A stretch of 64,000 nt of DNA, from positions 2,461,501 through 2,525,500 of the forward strand of contig NZ_CP033932.1 in assembly GCF_003815975.1 (NCBI RefSeq). Direction: 5' to 3'. Of the stretch, positions 45,674 through 55,297 are shown piece by piece (the stretch's first letter is position 1; every line of letters starts with the position of its first letter). This DNA is from Chryseobacterium bernardetii. GTDB lineage: Bacteria; Bacteroidota; Bacteroidia; Flavobacteriales; Weeksellaceae. The notes under the pieces are model-generated. The model searched no databases. It saw nothing but the letters and a program-made list of their open reading frames with translations, and was not told where the DNA came from. The translations under genes were made by a program, and so were the position numbers.

Positions 45674-46472
45674 TGATGGGCTGTGATCTAAAATTTTTAA
45701 GGTTGAGAAAAAATCCTCTATTTTCCGTCATACCGTCTTTTAGCAGGTTCCATAAAAGACAGGCTCCTAACTGTGCAATTGTGCTATTAATAAAAAGATC
45801 CTGTTTTGAAAGCGATTCTGCAAGTGAACAACTTGGCGTGTCATCTTTTTGCTCCGAATTTTGCATAGCTGTACCAAATTCCTCAATAATAGACGGTAAC
45901 TTTTCAAATGTTTTAAATTTTTTGGAGGCTGGTTGGTCTATCTTTCCAATAGTCGAAAGTATTCCCTGCCCTGCAAATTTTGTGTTGCCCATATCGAGCC
46001 AATACTTTCCTTTGTCTCTATGGAATCTATCTTGTTCATTGAGTTTGTGAATTATTTCAGAGATTTCTATTCTTGAAGCTACCGTATCTGTACAGGATAC
46101 ATAAATAGAAGCCCCTGCACCATTTGGTATTCTACCATCAGCTTCACGCTGAAATTTTCTTGTTTCAGCTTTCCAATTTACCCCTGCCCAACGGTTAAGC
46201 CTATTTACGATTGCCTGAGATTTATAAAGATTTCTTTCTGAATCAGCAAACCGTTGCCGTCCAATATTGGAAGAGGTAATAATATCATCGTCCCATAGGT
46301 GTACGTCCAATCCTGGGTGGTCAAGTTCCAGTAAACTATGATTGATTTCCATAAGCGCAGTCATAAATTTAGAGCCTGTTCCGCCTGCACCAATTACATT
46401 TATACGGATGGGATTTGTTGGACTTAACAGATAATTGTCCAAGAAGTGGATATTTTTCTTTGGCGTTCTCAT
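45660..46472 (-). CDS. PRTRC system ThiF-family protein
   Basis: 270 aa. N-terminal Rossmann nucleotide site INVIGAGGTGSKFMTALMEI, then HLWDDDIITSSNIGRQRF and YVSCTDTVASRIEI, typical of ThiF/E1-like adenylyltransferases; ILSTIGKIDQP and a DTPSCSLAESLS stretch follow. It is the last gene of a minus-strand operon that holds other PRTRC proteins. PRTRC modules occur on plasmids and integrative elements; their molecular job is not established. Start overlaps the end of protein B by 4 nt. Confidence 0.82.
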   Translation of the reverse strand: MRTPKKNIHFLDNYLLSPTNPIRINVIGAGGTGSKFMTALMEINHSLLELDHPGLDVHLWDDDIITSSNIGRQRFADSERNLYKSQAIVNRLNRWAGVNWKAETRKFQREADGRIPNGAGASIYVSCTDTVASRIEISEIIHKLNEQDRFHRDKGKYWLDMGNTKFAGQGILSTIGKIDQPASKKFKTFEKLPSIIEEFGTAMQNSEQKDDTPSCSLAESLSKQDLFINSTIAQLGACLLWNLLKDGMTENRGFFLNLKNFRSQPITVGS

Positions 46473-47176
46473 AATAAAATATCTTTAAGTTTTTTAGATG
46501 TCTTCACCAGCATTTCAGTGGGAAATAATTTACCGTTGTCAATCAAGTTTTCCCAAAGCATTACACAATTTCCGTTAACAGGATTATGGTCGTACATGAG
46601 GTGGGAGAAGTAACTATTGAAAAAGTAGTTTTCCCATAATTTCATCAGTTGGTCAACAGAACCAGTTTCTGTTGTGGAAATATCGACTGTACCCATGCAA
46701 ACGGAGCCATCCACGTAGACATTAAAGTATGGAGCATTGTATAGCGGAGTATTTATTGTTGGTTTCCTCGATGTAGAAAGTGCGAAAACTTTCAGTTTTT
46801 CCCTATCCGCAACCCAAACCATTGGCGGGGTATGCGCTTTTCCCGACTTTATTCCAAGATGGTTATTAAAGAACAGTTCCCGAAACTGTGCCCTTGTGTG
46901 CCATACAATGGTTGCCGATTTAGCATCGAAAGACAGCAGATTGCTATTTACGATACCGTCCGATTTTAGCAGGTTAAGATTTTCTTCATCCACCTGCAAT
47001 GCTTTGGCGAGCCTTTTGCCCTCATTCACGGTAAGGGGATGCGGATTGACTGGTATACCGTTTTCCATGTCGAAACATTCGACATAAGTTTCATTATAAC
47101 CTCTATTACCCCTATAAAATACCAATGCAGAAATCGGGTCAAAATAAGTTCCAAAGCTGTTTGTAATATCTTCCAT
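46469..47176 (-). CDS. PRTRC system protein B
   Basis: 235 aa, soluble. Characteristic segments: VNPHPLTVNEGKRLAKALQV, IVWHTRAQFRELFFNNHLGI, MVWVADREKLKVFAL, VYVDGSVCMGTVDIS. Adjacent to ThiF and in the expected order. Function unknown. Confidence 0.82.
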   Translation of the reverse strand: MEDITNSFGTYFDPISALVFYRGNRGYNETYVECFDMENGIPVNPHPLTVNEGKRLAKALQVDEENLNLLKSDGIVNSNLLSFDAKSATIVWHTRAQFRELFFNNHLGIKSGKAHTPPMVWVADREKLKVFALSTSRKPTINTPLYNAPYFNVYVDGSVCMGTVDISTTETGSVDQLMKLWENYFFNSYFSHLMYDHNPVNGNCVMLWENLIDNGKLFPTEMLVKTSKKLKDILL

Positions 47177-47188
47177 GAGTTCTATTTT

Positions 47189-48367
47189 TTAATAATTATG
47201 CTCCTGCCACAATCGAATGAGATTGTCAATCGTATCGAAAACCTTTGTTTCAAAATCAAAATCATTGTTTTCGATCTTTCTTCTATCAAAAGGTATAAAG
47301 CGTGTAGGCTCGTCTATCTCAGAATATTCCTGCAGTTCACAGTTTACAAACTGGCAGAGGATGTCAAAAAGCCTTCCTTTAATGGACGAACAAAAAGAAA
47401 CGTAGTTGTCTAGTGTGACAGGACGGTCTGATTCATCAGCTATTTCCCTGTAACGAATAGGGAAAAATTTCCGATCTATGCGCACATTCGGATAAGAACT
47501 AAAAAGCTCGTAAAATGATGTAGCGATCAAAAGAACGTCTTTTTCAAAATCATTTTTTGGTTTAAAGCCGTGTAGTAGCTTTTTAAAAGATGTTAGATTT
47601 TTTGGGTCTGTTATCAATTCTTTTATATAATCTCCCAAAATGACAGCATCATTGAACTCGGTTAATCCTTCTTCATCGTCCAAATCTGCATCTTCGTCTT
47701 CCAAGTATGAATTTTCTAGCATTTCATACATGGAGTTCAGATAACAATCTTCATTTCTATAATAAGGTACACCAAGTACCTGATAGATATAGGCATACAC
47801 GGATACCAATAGTTTACTGACTTTTGCTGTTTTTCTATTGTGCAGGATTGTGTAAAGTGGAATTATCGGTATATAGTACAGTGTACACCCTGTGTCGTAT
47901 CGGTCTTCTTTGGCGAAAAACGTACTTTTTCCATCGTTGACCAATCTGACTTCTTTCCAGTCGTACATACTAAGTTTAAGCTGTGTTTGCAGATGTACCA
48001 AAGATTCCGAAATATTGTAAGGGTATGGCATACCTCTACAATCCAGTTTAGTGATATTCAGTTTTTTTGAGATATTTGAGAGGGATTTAAAAAATTCCCT
48101 CTCAAATTTTGAACTATCTTCATTTTCACCAATATCAGGTTCCTGCAATCTTGGATAGAATTGCATCGCTAAAAAGGCATTGGCAACATCGTGTGTGGTA
48201 CTGACTGCCGTTTGTCCTTTCTTAGTTCGCCCGCATCTTTGGGACGTTGCATCCATTTTGCGAACTCTCCCAACTGGCGGTGAAGTAGTGACTGGCTTAC
48301 TGCTGTGGGTAGTTTTACGGTTTTTGGATATTTCTTTTGCATTGTTCATGGGTTTTGAATTTTTCAT
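47189..48367 (-). CDS. Hypothetical protein in the PRTRC F position
   Basis: 392 aa, soluble. The first ~55 residues are basic and low complexity (NRKTTHSSKPVTTSPPVGRV); the rest is helical with an acidic stretch (EDEDADLDDEEGLTEF). Gene order E-C-x-B-ThiF places it where PRTRC protein F is usually found, but I do not recognise F from sequence motifs. The stop of protein C and this start overlap by one base (48,367). Confidence 0.55.
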   Translation of the reverse strand: MKNSKPMNNAKEISKNRKTTHSSKPVTTSPPVGRVRKMDATSQRCGRTKKGQTAVSTTHDVANAFLAMQFYPRLQEPDIGENEDSSKFEREFFKSLSNISKKLNITKLDCRGMPYPYNISESLVHLQTQLKLSMYDWKEVRLVNDGKSTFFAKEDRYDTGCTLYYIPIIPLYTILHNRKTAKVSKLLVSVYAYIYQVLGVPYYRNEDCYLNSMYEMLENSYLEDEDADLDDEEGLTEFNDAVILGDYIKELITDPKNLTSFKKLLHGFKPKNDFEKDVLLIATSFYELFSSYPNVRIDRKFFPIRYREIADESDRPVTLDNYVSFCSSIKGRLFDILCQFVNCELQEYSEIDEPTRFIPFDRRKIENNDFDFETKVFDTIDNLIRLWQEHNY

Positions 48368-48585
48368 TAACCTTTAGTTCCTATAACTGTTTCAAAACGG
48401 TATTCTACGATGTCATCTACAATCGTAGGTCTTGAAATTTTCGCTGTGGTCAGGGCAGGGTAGTTGTTTGAATAGAAATTCAGTACTGCCTGCAGGTTCC
48501 ACTTTGGTTCGGGATCATCTAGCCTGATTTCGTGTTCTTTTTCTTTGAGAATAAACACTCTTTGGAGTTCTGTTGCTACTAACAT
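48367..48585 (-). CDS. PRTRC system protein C
   Basis: 72 aa. The pattern RVFILKEKEHEIRLDDPEPK, then YSNNYPALTTAKI and YRFETVIGTKG, matches the short PRTRC protein C family. Overlaps the next gene by one base. Confidence 0.85.
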   Translation of the reverse strand: MLVATELQRVFILKEKEHEIRLDDPEPKWNLQAVLNFYSNNYPALTTAKISRPTIVDDIVEYRFETVIGTKG

Positions 48586-48597
48586 AATATTACTTTT

Positions 48598-49152
48598 TTA
48601 GGGGTTATATTCCTGCTGATCGACCTGTTCTGATTTTGGCTCGGAAGCTGACCAGAGATCGGGAACAAATTGCTTTTCGTACTCATCCTGTTTCTTTCTG
48701 ATGTCTTCTTTACGCTCAGGATAATCGCCCACTTTTGGCAGTGCCGTCCATGCATCTTTGTATTTACCTGCTTTTGCAAGAGCATCGGCTTTTAGCATGG
48801 CTTCGCTATATTTTTTACCCTTTGCTTTATCCTTATCAGATTTCTGTTTTTCCATTGCAGAATTAGCCTGAGCCGTTTCCAGACCTTTAAGAAAATTCTG
48901 CATATTTGAAATCAGTACGTCCGCTGTCTTTATGGGTTTTTTGATATGCTCAAAGAATCCGTTGTCAAGTTCTTCGGGACTTCCTTTCAGATTAAGAGGG
49001 GGAATGATATTCTTCGCCTTATCTCCGCAACTGTCGTTCTCAATCAAGATAGATACGAGTATCCTGTTTTCGGTTGCCTTTGTAATGGATAGCGTAATTT
49101 TGCTGTTTATGTCCATCTGTGCAATCTGTCTGAAAAAATTAGCTGTTTCCAT
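48598..49152 (-). CDS. PRTRC system protein E
   Basis: 184 aa. The N-terminal region NFFRQIAQMDINSKITLSIT, then ENDSCGDKAKNIIPPLNLKG, corresponds to PRTRC protein E. A charged C-terminal half (KDKAKGKKYSEAMLKADALA) follows. Its first 14 nt overlap the preceding 122-aa gene. Confidence 0.8.
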   Translation of the reverse strand: METANFFRQIAQMDINSKITLSITKATENRILVSILIENDSCGDKAKNIIPPLNLKGSPEELDNGFFEHIKKPIKTADVLISNMQNFLKGLETAQANSAMEKQKSDKDKAKGKKYSEAMLKADALAKAGKYKDAWTALPKVGDYPERKEDIRKKQDEYEKQFVPDLWSASEPKSEQVDQQEYNP

Positions 49153-49507
49153 AATAATTCATTGCTTTGTCGCTTACGCATTGAGTAATATAGGATTCTG
49201 AAAAGCCCTGTTCCCGTAGGTAGTCTTCATAAGCTTTCATTTCCCTTTTAAATTCCGCTGTACCTTCCTCTCCTGTGAGAAAGAGTTTATGAGCGGTTCC
49301 GTTTTTCAGAGCCTTGTTAATATCCCTGTATAGTTCTTTTATATGTCTTCGCTGATCGGAAAGTTTTCGGACTTCCATTGCGAACATTTGGTAACGTGAA
49401 AGAATATCCAAGAAAATGAAAGCTTCCACGATGTTTTGATTTTTATAATTTTCGACAAACCTGTTATAGAGCCAGTCTGCGAACTTATATTTTGCCAGTA
49501 TATCCAT
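49139..49507 (-). CDS. Hypothetical protein, PRTRC operon
   Basis: 122 aa, helical (FADWLYNRFVENYKNQNIVE, FIFLDILSRYQMFAMEVRKL). No family recognised. Overlaps protein E by 14 nt and follows the 69-aa gene by 2 bp. Confidence 0.6.
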   Translation of the reverse strand: MDILAKYKFADWLYNRFVENYKNQNIVEAFIFLDILSRYQMFAMEVRKLSDQRRHIKELYRDINKALKNGTAHKLFLTGEEGTAEFKREMKAYEDYLREQGFSESYITQCVSDKAMNYYGNS

Positions 49508-49509
49508 TT

Positions 49510-49719
49510 TTAAATCTTTATGAGTTTGTTACTTAAGTTTTTATCATAGTTCATGCGATAGCCATTGTCATGAATTACTTTTTCAAGGCATTGCCTTACT
49601 ATGTGCAGTTGTTTCCAGTCTTCTTCCCGAATATTCAGAACGTAAAGCTGTCCGAATTTCAGCACCATTTCAGCAATGGTGTTAAGTGCGTTCAGTTCAG
49701 TATCAATTTGATTCTTCAT
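49510..49719 (-). CDS. Small hypothetical protein, PRTRC operon
   Basis: 69 aa, soluble, helical (NALNTIAEMVLKFGQLYVLN). Overlaps the next upstream gene by 17 nt, typical of the dense packing in this operon. No family recognised. Confidence 0.55.
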   Translation of the reverse strand: MKNQIDTELNALNTIAEMVLKFGQLYVLNIREEDWKQLHIVRQCLEKVIHDNGYRMNYDKNLSNKLIKI

Positions 49720-50059
49720 TATCTTGGTTATTTAAGTTTTCAACGTAGCTTGTATAGCGATACGTTATATCTTTACCTTTTCTAAACTTTTCAGTGGTGT
49801 AGTTAAAATGTTCTTCATACATGGTGACTACTTTGGTTTTCAGGTCGATATAATATCGGTACATGGCGTTTGCACGTTTTTCATCCATTGTACAGTGCTT
49901 TTTGAGAAAGTCCATTTCCATGATGGAGTTATTGAAGTTGAGAAGAGGGGTGAATACTTCTTCTACGATATAGCCCTGTTCAGGCGCACTCGTACTGTCG
50001 GCAACGCAGACAATCTGCTGTCCGTTTGATAAGGTGATATATAAATTAGATCGTGTCAT
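49703..50059 (-). CDS. Hypothetical protein, PRTRC operon
   Basis: 118 aa. It begins with a short beta hairpin (RSNLYITLSNGQQIVCVADS) and is helical after it (MDFLKKHCTMDEKRANAMYR). No family recognised. Confidence 0.6.
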   Translation of the reverse strand: MTRSNLYITLSNGQQIVCVADSTSAPEQGYIVEEVFTPLLNFNNSIMEMDFLKKHCTMDEKRANAMYRYYIDLKTKVVTMYEEHFNYTTEKFRKGKDITYRYTSYVENLNNQDNEESN

Positions 50060-50063
50060 TTTT

Positions 50064-50510
50064 TTAATTTTTAGAGGTTAAAATTTCCTGTATCAGTTTG
50101 AGGTCGAAATCGGCAGTTCTGAATTTGACATCTTCAAATGCTTCGTAATTTGCCATTCCATCGGGATGTACTATGAGGGCATCGCTTTTTATGCAGTCAA
50201 AGTGCCTGCATAACTGTTCTATTTCCTCTGCTCTGGCATCCAAAAAAGCGATTTCTTTTTCACCGAGCCACTGCTCGTAGAATGGTACTTTTGCAGTCCT
50301 GCACAGCAGGAAAGAAATACCGTGTTCTTTACGTGCGATATATCCCGAATAGGAAGTTACATTGAGGATTTCGAGCAGGTCGGTTGTTTCGAGCGACTTT
50401 TTGAGCCAGTCCCCCCAAAGGGGGATAATGGCTACCTCATAGTTATTGCGACCCACTTCGCTAAATGCCTTGATTATCATGACATCAGTCATTTTATCTG
50501 ATTTTTTCAT
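50064..50510 (-). CDS. Hypothetical protein, PRTRC operon
   Basis: 148 aa, soluble alpha/beta (VMIIKAFSEVGRNNYEVAII, EIAFLDARAEEIEQLCRHFD). No family recognised; its position among PRTRC genes suggests an element-maintenance role. Confidence 0.58.
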   Translation of the reverse strand: MKKSDKMTDVMIIKAFSEVGRNNYEVAIIPLWGDWLKKSLETTDLLEILNVTSYSGYIARKEHGISFLLCRTAKVPFYEQWLGEKEIAFLDARAEEIEQLCRHFDCIKSDALIVHPDGMANYEAFEDVKFRTADFDLKLIQEILTSKN

Positions 50511-50512
50511 GA

Positions 50513-50917
50513 CTAAAGATTTAAGTTTGGGGCTACAATTTTCCTACTGCCGAACAACATATAAATGGCGTATTTAAACTCTTGGCTACACCCTTCCTGC
50601 TCGGTATAGTATATAGTTGCATTAATGGCAAAAAGCGCATCGTAACCATCAAAAAGCTGATCTCTGAACGTTTTTTTATTTCTGTACAGTCTTGTACCGT
50701 TTCTAATGTATCTGCGATTAAAATTGGTTATGAATTCATACCATAGATTGACGTCTATATTTTTTTCTGTCCAATTTTCTTCAATCTCAGGTCTATGTCT
50801 ATCCCATAGTTCTGCTTCCTTTCTGATGAATTCGGTCAGTGCTTTGAGTTCTTCGGGAAACAGTCTTGCGAGCAGATAGGCTCTATCAAGGTTGTTCATG
50901 TGATGTAAGGTTTTCAT
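50513..50917 (-). CDS. Hypothetical protein, paralogue of 50,930 gene
   Basis: 134 aa. The first ~40 residues (MNNLDRAYLLARLFPEELKA, LTEFIRKEAELW) closely parallel the neighbouring 138-aa protein (MNNTERAFAVARLFPDQLGT, LTDFIKTEIAHL), and both contain a YRN(K/P) and DQLF segment. A tandem duplication is evident. Family unknown to me. Confidence 0.6.
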   Translation of the reverse strand: MKTLHHMNNLDRAYLLARLFPEELKALTEFIRKEAELWDRHRPEIEENWTEKNIDVNLWYEFITNFNRRYIRNGTRLYRNKKTFRDQLFDGYDALFAINATIYYTEQEGCSQEFKYAIYMLFGSRKIVAPNLNL

Positions 50918-50929
50918 ATCTTTTTAATT

Positions 50930-51346
50930 TTAGGGTTGGTTCTTTCTAAAATCAATGGTTACGACCTTATCGTCACCGAAATAGAGTTCTATTGCCAGTC
51001 TCAGCATTGTGGGGGTCAGTTGTGAACCTGCAAATCTTATCAGGCAGTGAATACCAAAAACGCTGTTGTCCTGATAGAATAATTGATCTGCAAAAATTCG
51101 TGGATTGCGGTACATCAGAACGCCAAATTTTTCGATTATCTGCTCAGCATTTTGCACAAGGCTATACCAATAATCGGCTGTGACAATGCAGTTTGATGAC
51201 CAAGCTTTTCTAATATCCTCCTCTTTCTCCCGTAAGTGAGCTATTTCGGTTTTAATAAAGTCGGTCAACGTTCCGAGCTGATCCGGAAAGAGCCTTGCAA
51301 CGGCAAATGCCCTTTCGGTATTGTTCATTTCTTGTAATGATTTCAT
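50930..51346 (-). CDS. Hypothetical protein, paralogue of 50,513 gene
   Basis: 138 aa, soluble. Shared blocks with the 134-aa neighbour indicate divergence after duplication. The C-terminus (LRLAIELYFGDDKVVTIDF) aligns with AIYMLFGSRKIVAPNL of the other. Confidence 0.6.
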   Translation of the reverse strand: MKSLQEMNNTERAFAVARLFPDQLGTLTDFIKTEIAHLREKEEDIRKAWSSNCIVTADYWYSLVQNAEQIIEKFGVLMYRNPRIFADQLFYQDNSVFGIHCLIRFAGSQLTPTMLRLAIELYFGDDKVVTIDFRKNQP

Positions 51347-51406
51347 GATATTTTGATTTTTATAAGGTGGCAGTTCTCTACAAGCCTGCCACCTTTTGTA
51401 TTTAGC

Positions 51407-52480
51407 TTAATTCAATTGGAAAATATCGGTTCCTATCTTCTCGAATGATGTGCATAGCTCAAATGCTTTTTGTGATTTAAGCTGTGCAGTACCTCCAAGT
51501 ACAATGCTCTGTAACTTCGCTTCGTTATCCTTGTAGTTTCGCACGTTCTGAAAGTAGCCAGTGACGGCATTATAAGCCCCGAAGAGTGTGCCTTTGGTTG
51601 TTTCCAGTTGCTGTGTGTCGTTCATCATGGCGTATGCAAAGGCATCGTCAACTGTGTTTTTGAACATGGTCGAAAGTTCATCCTCAGCACCTTTTTTAAG
51701 TAGGTTATAAGCTTCTGTATTTGGGCATAAGGCAAGTTGTATGAGCTTTTTAACTTCGCTGTCCTTGATTTTTATGGTTGCCCAGTGGTTAAAAATTCCG
51801 TCCATCTGTGTTGTCATGTTGTTTGCCAGTCCCATTACTTTGTGCGCATCGCTCAGACGCTGTTTTGCTCCTGCGGTGTGCTTTATACGTACCACATTGC
51901 TCATATTGCGGAGTGATGCGTTCAGGGTGTTTTGGCATACGATTCGGATAGGGGTAAAGGCTGCAGTTATGCTTCCGCTTCCGTCATGGCTTGTGGTCAG
52001 AAATATGTATTTTTCAATCACATCATCAGAATTGCCAATACGGATATAGTTTGGGAGTTTGGCGGTAATAAATATGCGTTCTCCCTGACCCAATGCCCCT
52101 GCGGTTTCGTATAGAATACCGCTTCCACCACCTACAATAGAATCAAAAAATGTAAAAGCGTCTTTATTTTGTACGATGTGGTAATCTTTGCCCACCACTC
52201 CAAGCACGGTATTGTTATCCGTACGGATATTAGCGAAATAGTTAGGTACTTCGATTTCAGTGTCCTCGATTACTATACCGTCCGAAATTTCCACTATGCC
52301 CGAACCTTTGGTAAACAAAGGGCTTTTTTGTACTTCATAATCAAGACCTGCGTGTCTGATTGCTTCGGCACTTGTCGGGTAGTCCTGCACGATCTGTCCG
52401 AGCCCGTGCCATGCCTTTTCCTTTACGCTGAAAAATGAATATCTACCAGTTCTGTTATTGTAATTTAAATTATGTCCCAT
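51407..52480 (-). CDS. DUF932 (plasmid/phage LGT-type) protein
   Basis: 357 aa. The start (FFSVKEKAWHGLGQIVQDYP) and the block DYHIVQNKDAFTFFDSIVGG, then GERIFITAKLPNYI, TTSHDGSGSITAAFTPIRIV and CQNTLNASL are diagnostic of DUF932, found on plasmids, phages and ICEs. The exact function is not established. It lies upstream of the PRTRC genes and downstream of ssb. Confidence 0.88.
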   Translation of the reverse strand: MGHNLNYNNRTGRYSFFSVKEKAWHGLGQIVQDYPTSAEAIRHAGLDYEVQKSPLFTKGSGIVEISDGIVIEDTEIEVPNYFANIRTDNNTVLGVVGKDYHIVQNKDAFTFFDSIVGGGSGILYETAGALGQGERIFITAKLPNYIRIGNSDDVIEKYIFLTTSHDGSGSITAAFTPIRIVCQNTLNASLRNMSNVVRIKHTAGAKQRLSDAHKVMGLANNMTTQMDGIFNHWATIKIKDSEVKKLIQLALCPNTEAYNLLKKGAEDELSTMFKNTVDDAFAYAMMNDTQQLETTKGTLFGAYNAVTGYFQNVRNYKDNEAKLQSIVLGGTAQLKSQKAFELCTSFEKIGTDIFQLN

Positions 52481-52531
52481 GATTTCTATTTTTTAAATGG
52501 GTTAAATGTTTTGGATTTTGTACTGTCCTGC

Positions 52532-52927
52532 CTAGAATGGGAGGTCGTCATTTTCGTCCTCTTTTGCAGTACTGTTAGTTTCTTGAGCTTTAGTAGCCTG
52601 TACAGCATCATCTTTTGAAGCCGTTCCCCAATATGGTTTAATATAGGAGGTGTTGAAGTTCAGTCCCGCATTGAGCGTTCCGTCTTTTCCCTGCCACGCT
52701 CTTGCGCTGATCTGTCCTGTCAATTCTACGCACAGCCCTTTTTTGAGCCACGGAGCTACTTTCGCTGTGCGCCAGTAGGCGCACTGAATAAATGCGTCAT
52801 TGTCTACCCACTGACCTTGTTTGTTTTTGTAGCCGTCAATTACTGCTACCATGAAGTTTACCACTTCTTTACCTTCTGTTGTTTTGCTGACTGTTGCGTT
52901 TGCTGTCAGCCTTCCGAAAATGTTCAT
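52532..52927 (-). CDS. ssb: Single-stranded DNA-binding protein
   Basis: 131 aa. The OB fold starts MNIFGRLTANATVSKTTEGK, then VNFMVAVIDGYKNKQGQW and CAYWRTAKVAPWLKKGLCVE, LTGQISARAW. The C-terminus ends in DENDDLPF, the acidic tip that recruits partners. Element-borne SSB, probably protecting single strands during transfer or replication. First gene of the minus-strand operon. Confidence 0.92.
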   Translation of the reverse strand: MNIFGRLTANATVSKTTEGKEVVNFMVAVIDGYKNKQGQWVDNDAFIQCAYWRTAKVAPWLKKGLCVELTGQISARAWQGKDGTLNAGLNFNTSYIKPYWGTASKDDAVQATKAQETNSTAKEDENDDLPF

Positions 52928-53787
52928 AACTTTTGTTTTTAAGTTGTTTTACAATCTTGTTACGTTTGTTCCCTTTTCAGTCCTGCTGAGGCTTCGCCCC
53001 AAATCATTTTTTCAAAGAAAAAAAAGGAAAAAAAAGAAAGTCAATCCGGACATAGGGTAATTGCGGTAAGGCAAAAGGAAACGGAATAAAGGATGGGTGC
53101 GTGCGACGGCATGTGTTTATGCCGTAGTCTTTTGCGGGATGTGGGCTGGCTGCCCTATGTACTTTTGAATGTCTTTTTCGACTGATTTTCTTTTGTAAAA
53201 AATGATTCCCCCAATCTTATCTATCCGAAGATTTATGGGCCTGAAAACATTGTTATTTCATAGGGAATTGCGAGATGATTGTGGAAGAACAGCGAGGGCA
53301 GCTTGCAATTTGCTATGTATGGGGGGCAGAAAGCTCTTTTACGGATCGGGGAAAGCGGCGGAGTAAATGTGCTTTGCCTTTGAAGGGGAAAGAAGTTATC
53401 CTTTTAAAAGAGATCTGTATATGTAAGAAATATGACTATGAATGAGTGATTGAAACAGCATTCTTTGGCGAGGGAAAAGATAGATTGAAAAACATGGTTT
53501 TACCTTTCATATCTCGGGCCTGGTAAGTGTGATAAAGTGGATCTGTTTATAGAGTTTTTATCCTATAAAGTTGAACTAATATTCGCAATAAAATTTAATA
53601 GTCTGCGATTCATTTTTTAATGCCTATAAATTAATGCTATACCTTACGAGAATATTTTATCACTTACTGGTACACAAATAATTATTCATAACTTGTATGT
53701 AGAATTACATTAGAAATGAATAACATTAAGTAATTTAATTTAGGTGTTTACTTCGTGGAATTTAAATCTATCCAAACGGTCCTAATT
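52928..53787. other. Gene-free region upstream of ssb with hairpin
   Basis: 860 bp with no supported gene. Near ssb it holds a purine-only A/G tract (~53,011-53,040) and a perfect hairpin ACGGCAT-GTGTTT-ATGCCGT (53,106-53,125). The base composition is higher in G than neighbouring DNA around 53,085-53,400. Size and place, at the head of an SSB/PRTRC operon, fit a replication or transfer origin, but no iterons or nick site are recognised. Confidence 0.4.
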
Positions 53788-54069
53788 ATGAGAAAAATAA
53801 TGTTTGACAATAGTCATCTGTATGCCGGTTCAATAGGGAAGATATTGTTTCCTATCTCTTCCCGTAGCGCATATCTTGAAATAGATATTGAATTTAGTGA
53901 TGGAATAGTAGCAAAGGGTGATATGGAAGTTCTGAATGACAGGGAACTGATCCTAAATGTCCAAGGATATAGTACAGCTTCGGGAACAGAAATCGGGGAG
54001 AAAACCTGGCTACTTAAAAAATTGGAAGAAAACATATGGAAAGTGGAGAAAAAGTATTCGGAATATTAA
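53788..54069 (+). CDS. Hypothetical protein near tyrosine recombinase
   Basis: 93 aa from the ATG at 53,788 (a GTG at 53,755 extends it). Beta-rich, soluble (GSIGKILFPISSRSAYLEID, EFSDGIVAKGDMEVLNDREL). No family recognised. Convergent with the tyrosine recombinase gene, 45 bp apart. Confidence 0.5.
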   Translation: MRKIMFDNSHLYAGSIGKILFPISSRSAYLEIDIEFSDGIVAKGDMEVLNDRELILNVQGYSTASGTEIGEKTWLLKKLEENIWKVEKKYSEY

Positions 54070-54114
54070 GCATTTCCATTTATATGTTTTTTTGATAAGA
54101 GATTAATTTTAACT

Positions 54115-55095
54115 CTAAATGAGCTCTTCGTCCAATACGTCAGGTTCTGAAAATTTGATACGAAAAAATTTGTGGCTTGATATCTTAAATGCCACTGCTA
54201 TATTTTCACATCTCATATACCTAAAGAATGACTGGAGCGATCTATGTCCGGTAATCTTCATGAGATCAAATGGTGATATACCAGAAAGATAACCATTTGT
54301 GGCAAAAGTCCTTCTTGCTGTATGGCTACTGATCAATGAAGAAAGCTGTACAATTTTTTCGGTTTTTCTTCCTCCCTCTGTTCTAAAAAAAGCAACCTCT
54401 CGGTCAATAGTTGATTTGGCGACAATCTTTTTTAGCGTTATATTATAATGTGATTCTGAGAAACCTTTTTGTAATGAATTTCCGTACTTTTCAATGATGG
54501 TCATAACAATTGTAGCCGCTGGAATGACAACAGGATAACACTTTTTCCCTGTGTGAACCTCAAAAAACACCTGTTCTTCAAGCGTGCGTTTACGGCAGTT
54601 GATATTTTGTAGAAACTTAAACATATCACCTACACGAAGCCCTAAAAAAGACTGGCAGATGAATATGTCCAGTACCTTTCGCTGGCCTTCAGGTAGTTTC
54701 ATAACATACAATGCCTGTAATTCCTCGATACTCAAAGAAATTGCTGTTGTGATTTCACTGGGGTATTTCCCGACTTCTCCTTTGTAATCCATCAATTTTT
54801 CCACATGAAAACGTTTGATCCAGAACCTTAGCCCATCAAGTTTTCCTGAAATGGTATTTTTTGCTAAATTTTTATCCAATAAAAACTGATGGAAAGCATC
54901 AACAAAGTTTTTATCAACGTCCTTCATTTTGAGGGTCTCTGCTTTTATTGACACAAACGAACGAATAAGTTTTATGTTCTGTTTCATTGTACGAATTGTT
55001 GTATCACTGTAGAGGTCACCATCCTTCTTTTTTACTAAGCCAGCACCCATATCTGCTATTACTTTATCGCAGTGCTCTAAAAAGCATTCTTCCAT
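54115..55095 (-). CDS. Tyrosine recombinase/integrase
   Basis: 326 aa. A SAM-like core-binding N-terminal domain covers ~1-110 (TTIRTMKQNIKLIRSFVSIK). The catalytic domain has Arg154 (LGLRVGD), Lys184 (HTGKK), His258-x-x-Arg261 (SHTARRTFA), His284 (TGHRS) and Tyr293 (FFRYMR), a complete active site. Its arm-binding N-terminal domain is short. It may integrate, resolve or invert DNA for this element; the boundary at 59,940 is nearer to the serine recombinase. Confidence 0.88.
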   Translation of the reverse strand: MEECFLEHCDKVIADMGAGLVKKKDGDLYSDTTIRTMKQNIKLIRSFVSIKAETLKMKDVDKNFVDAFHQFLLDKNLAKNTISGKLDGLRFWIKRFHVEKLMDYKGEVGKYPSEITTAISLSIEELQALYVMKLPEGQRKVLDIFICQSFLGLRVGDMFKFLQNINCRKRTLEEQVFFEVHTGKKCYPVVIPAATIVMTIIEKYGNSLQKGFSESHYNITLKKIVAKSTIDREVAFFRTEGGRKTEKIVQLSSLISSHTARRTFATNGYLSGISPFDLMKITGHRSLQSFFRYMRCENIAVAFKISSHKFFRIKFSEPDVLDEELI

Positions 55096-55297
55096 ATTGA
55101 TTTCCTTTATTTTACAGGATTTATCCTGTATAATTTTAAGTCACCGAATTTATCAGTTTTAAGATTGTTATGCAAAGCATATAAACTGATATTAATCAGC
55201 TTGTAATCAAAGTATTAATCATTGAAAATGGGACAATAAAATTTGGAGAGGATAAAAAGGTAGTCTGACTTATTAGGCAAACACTCTAGTAAAAGAA

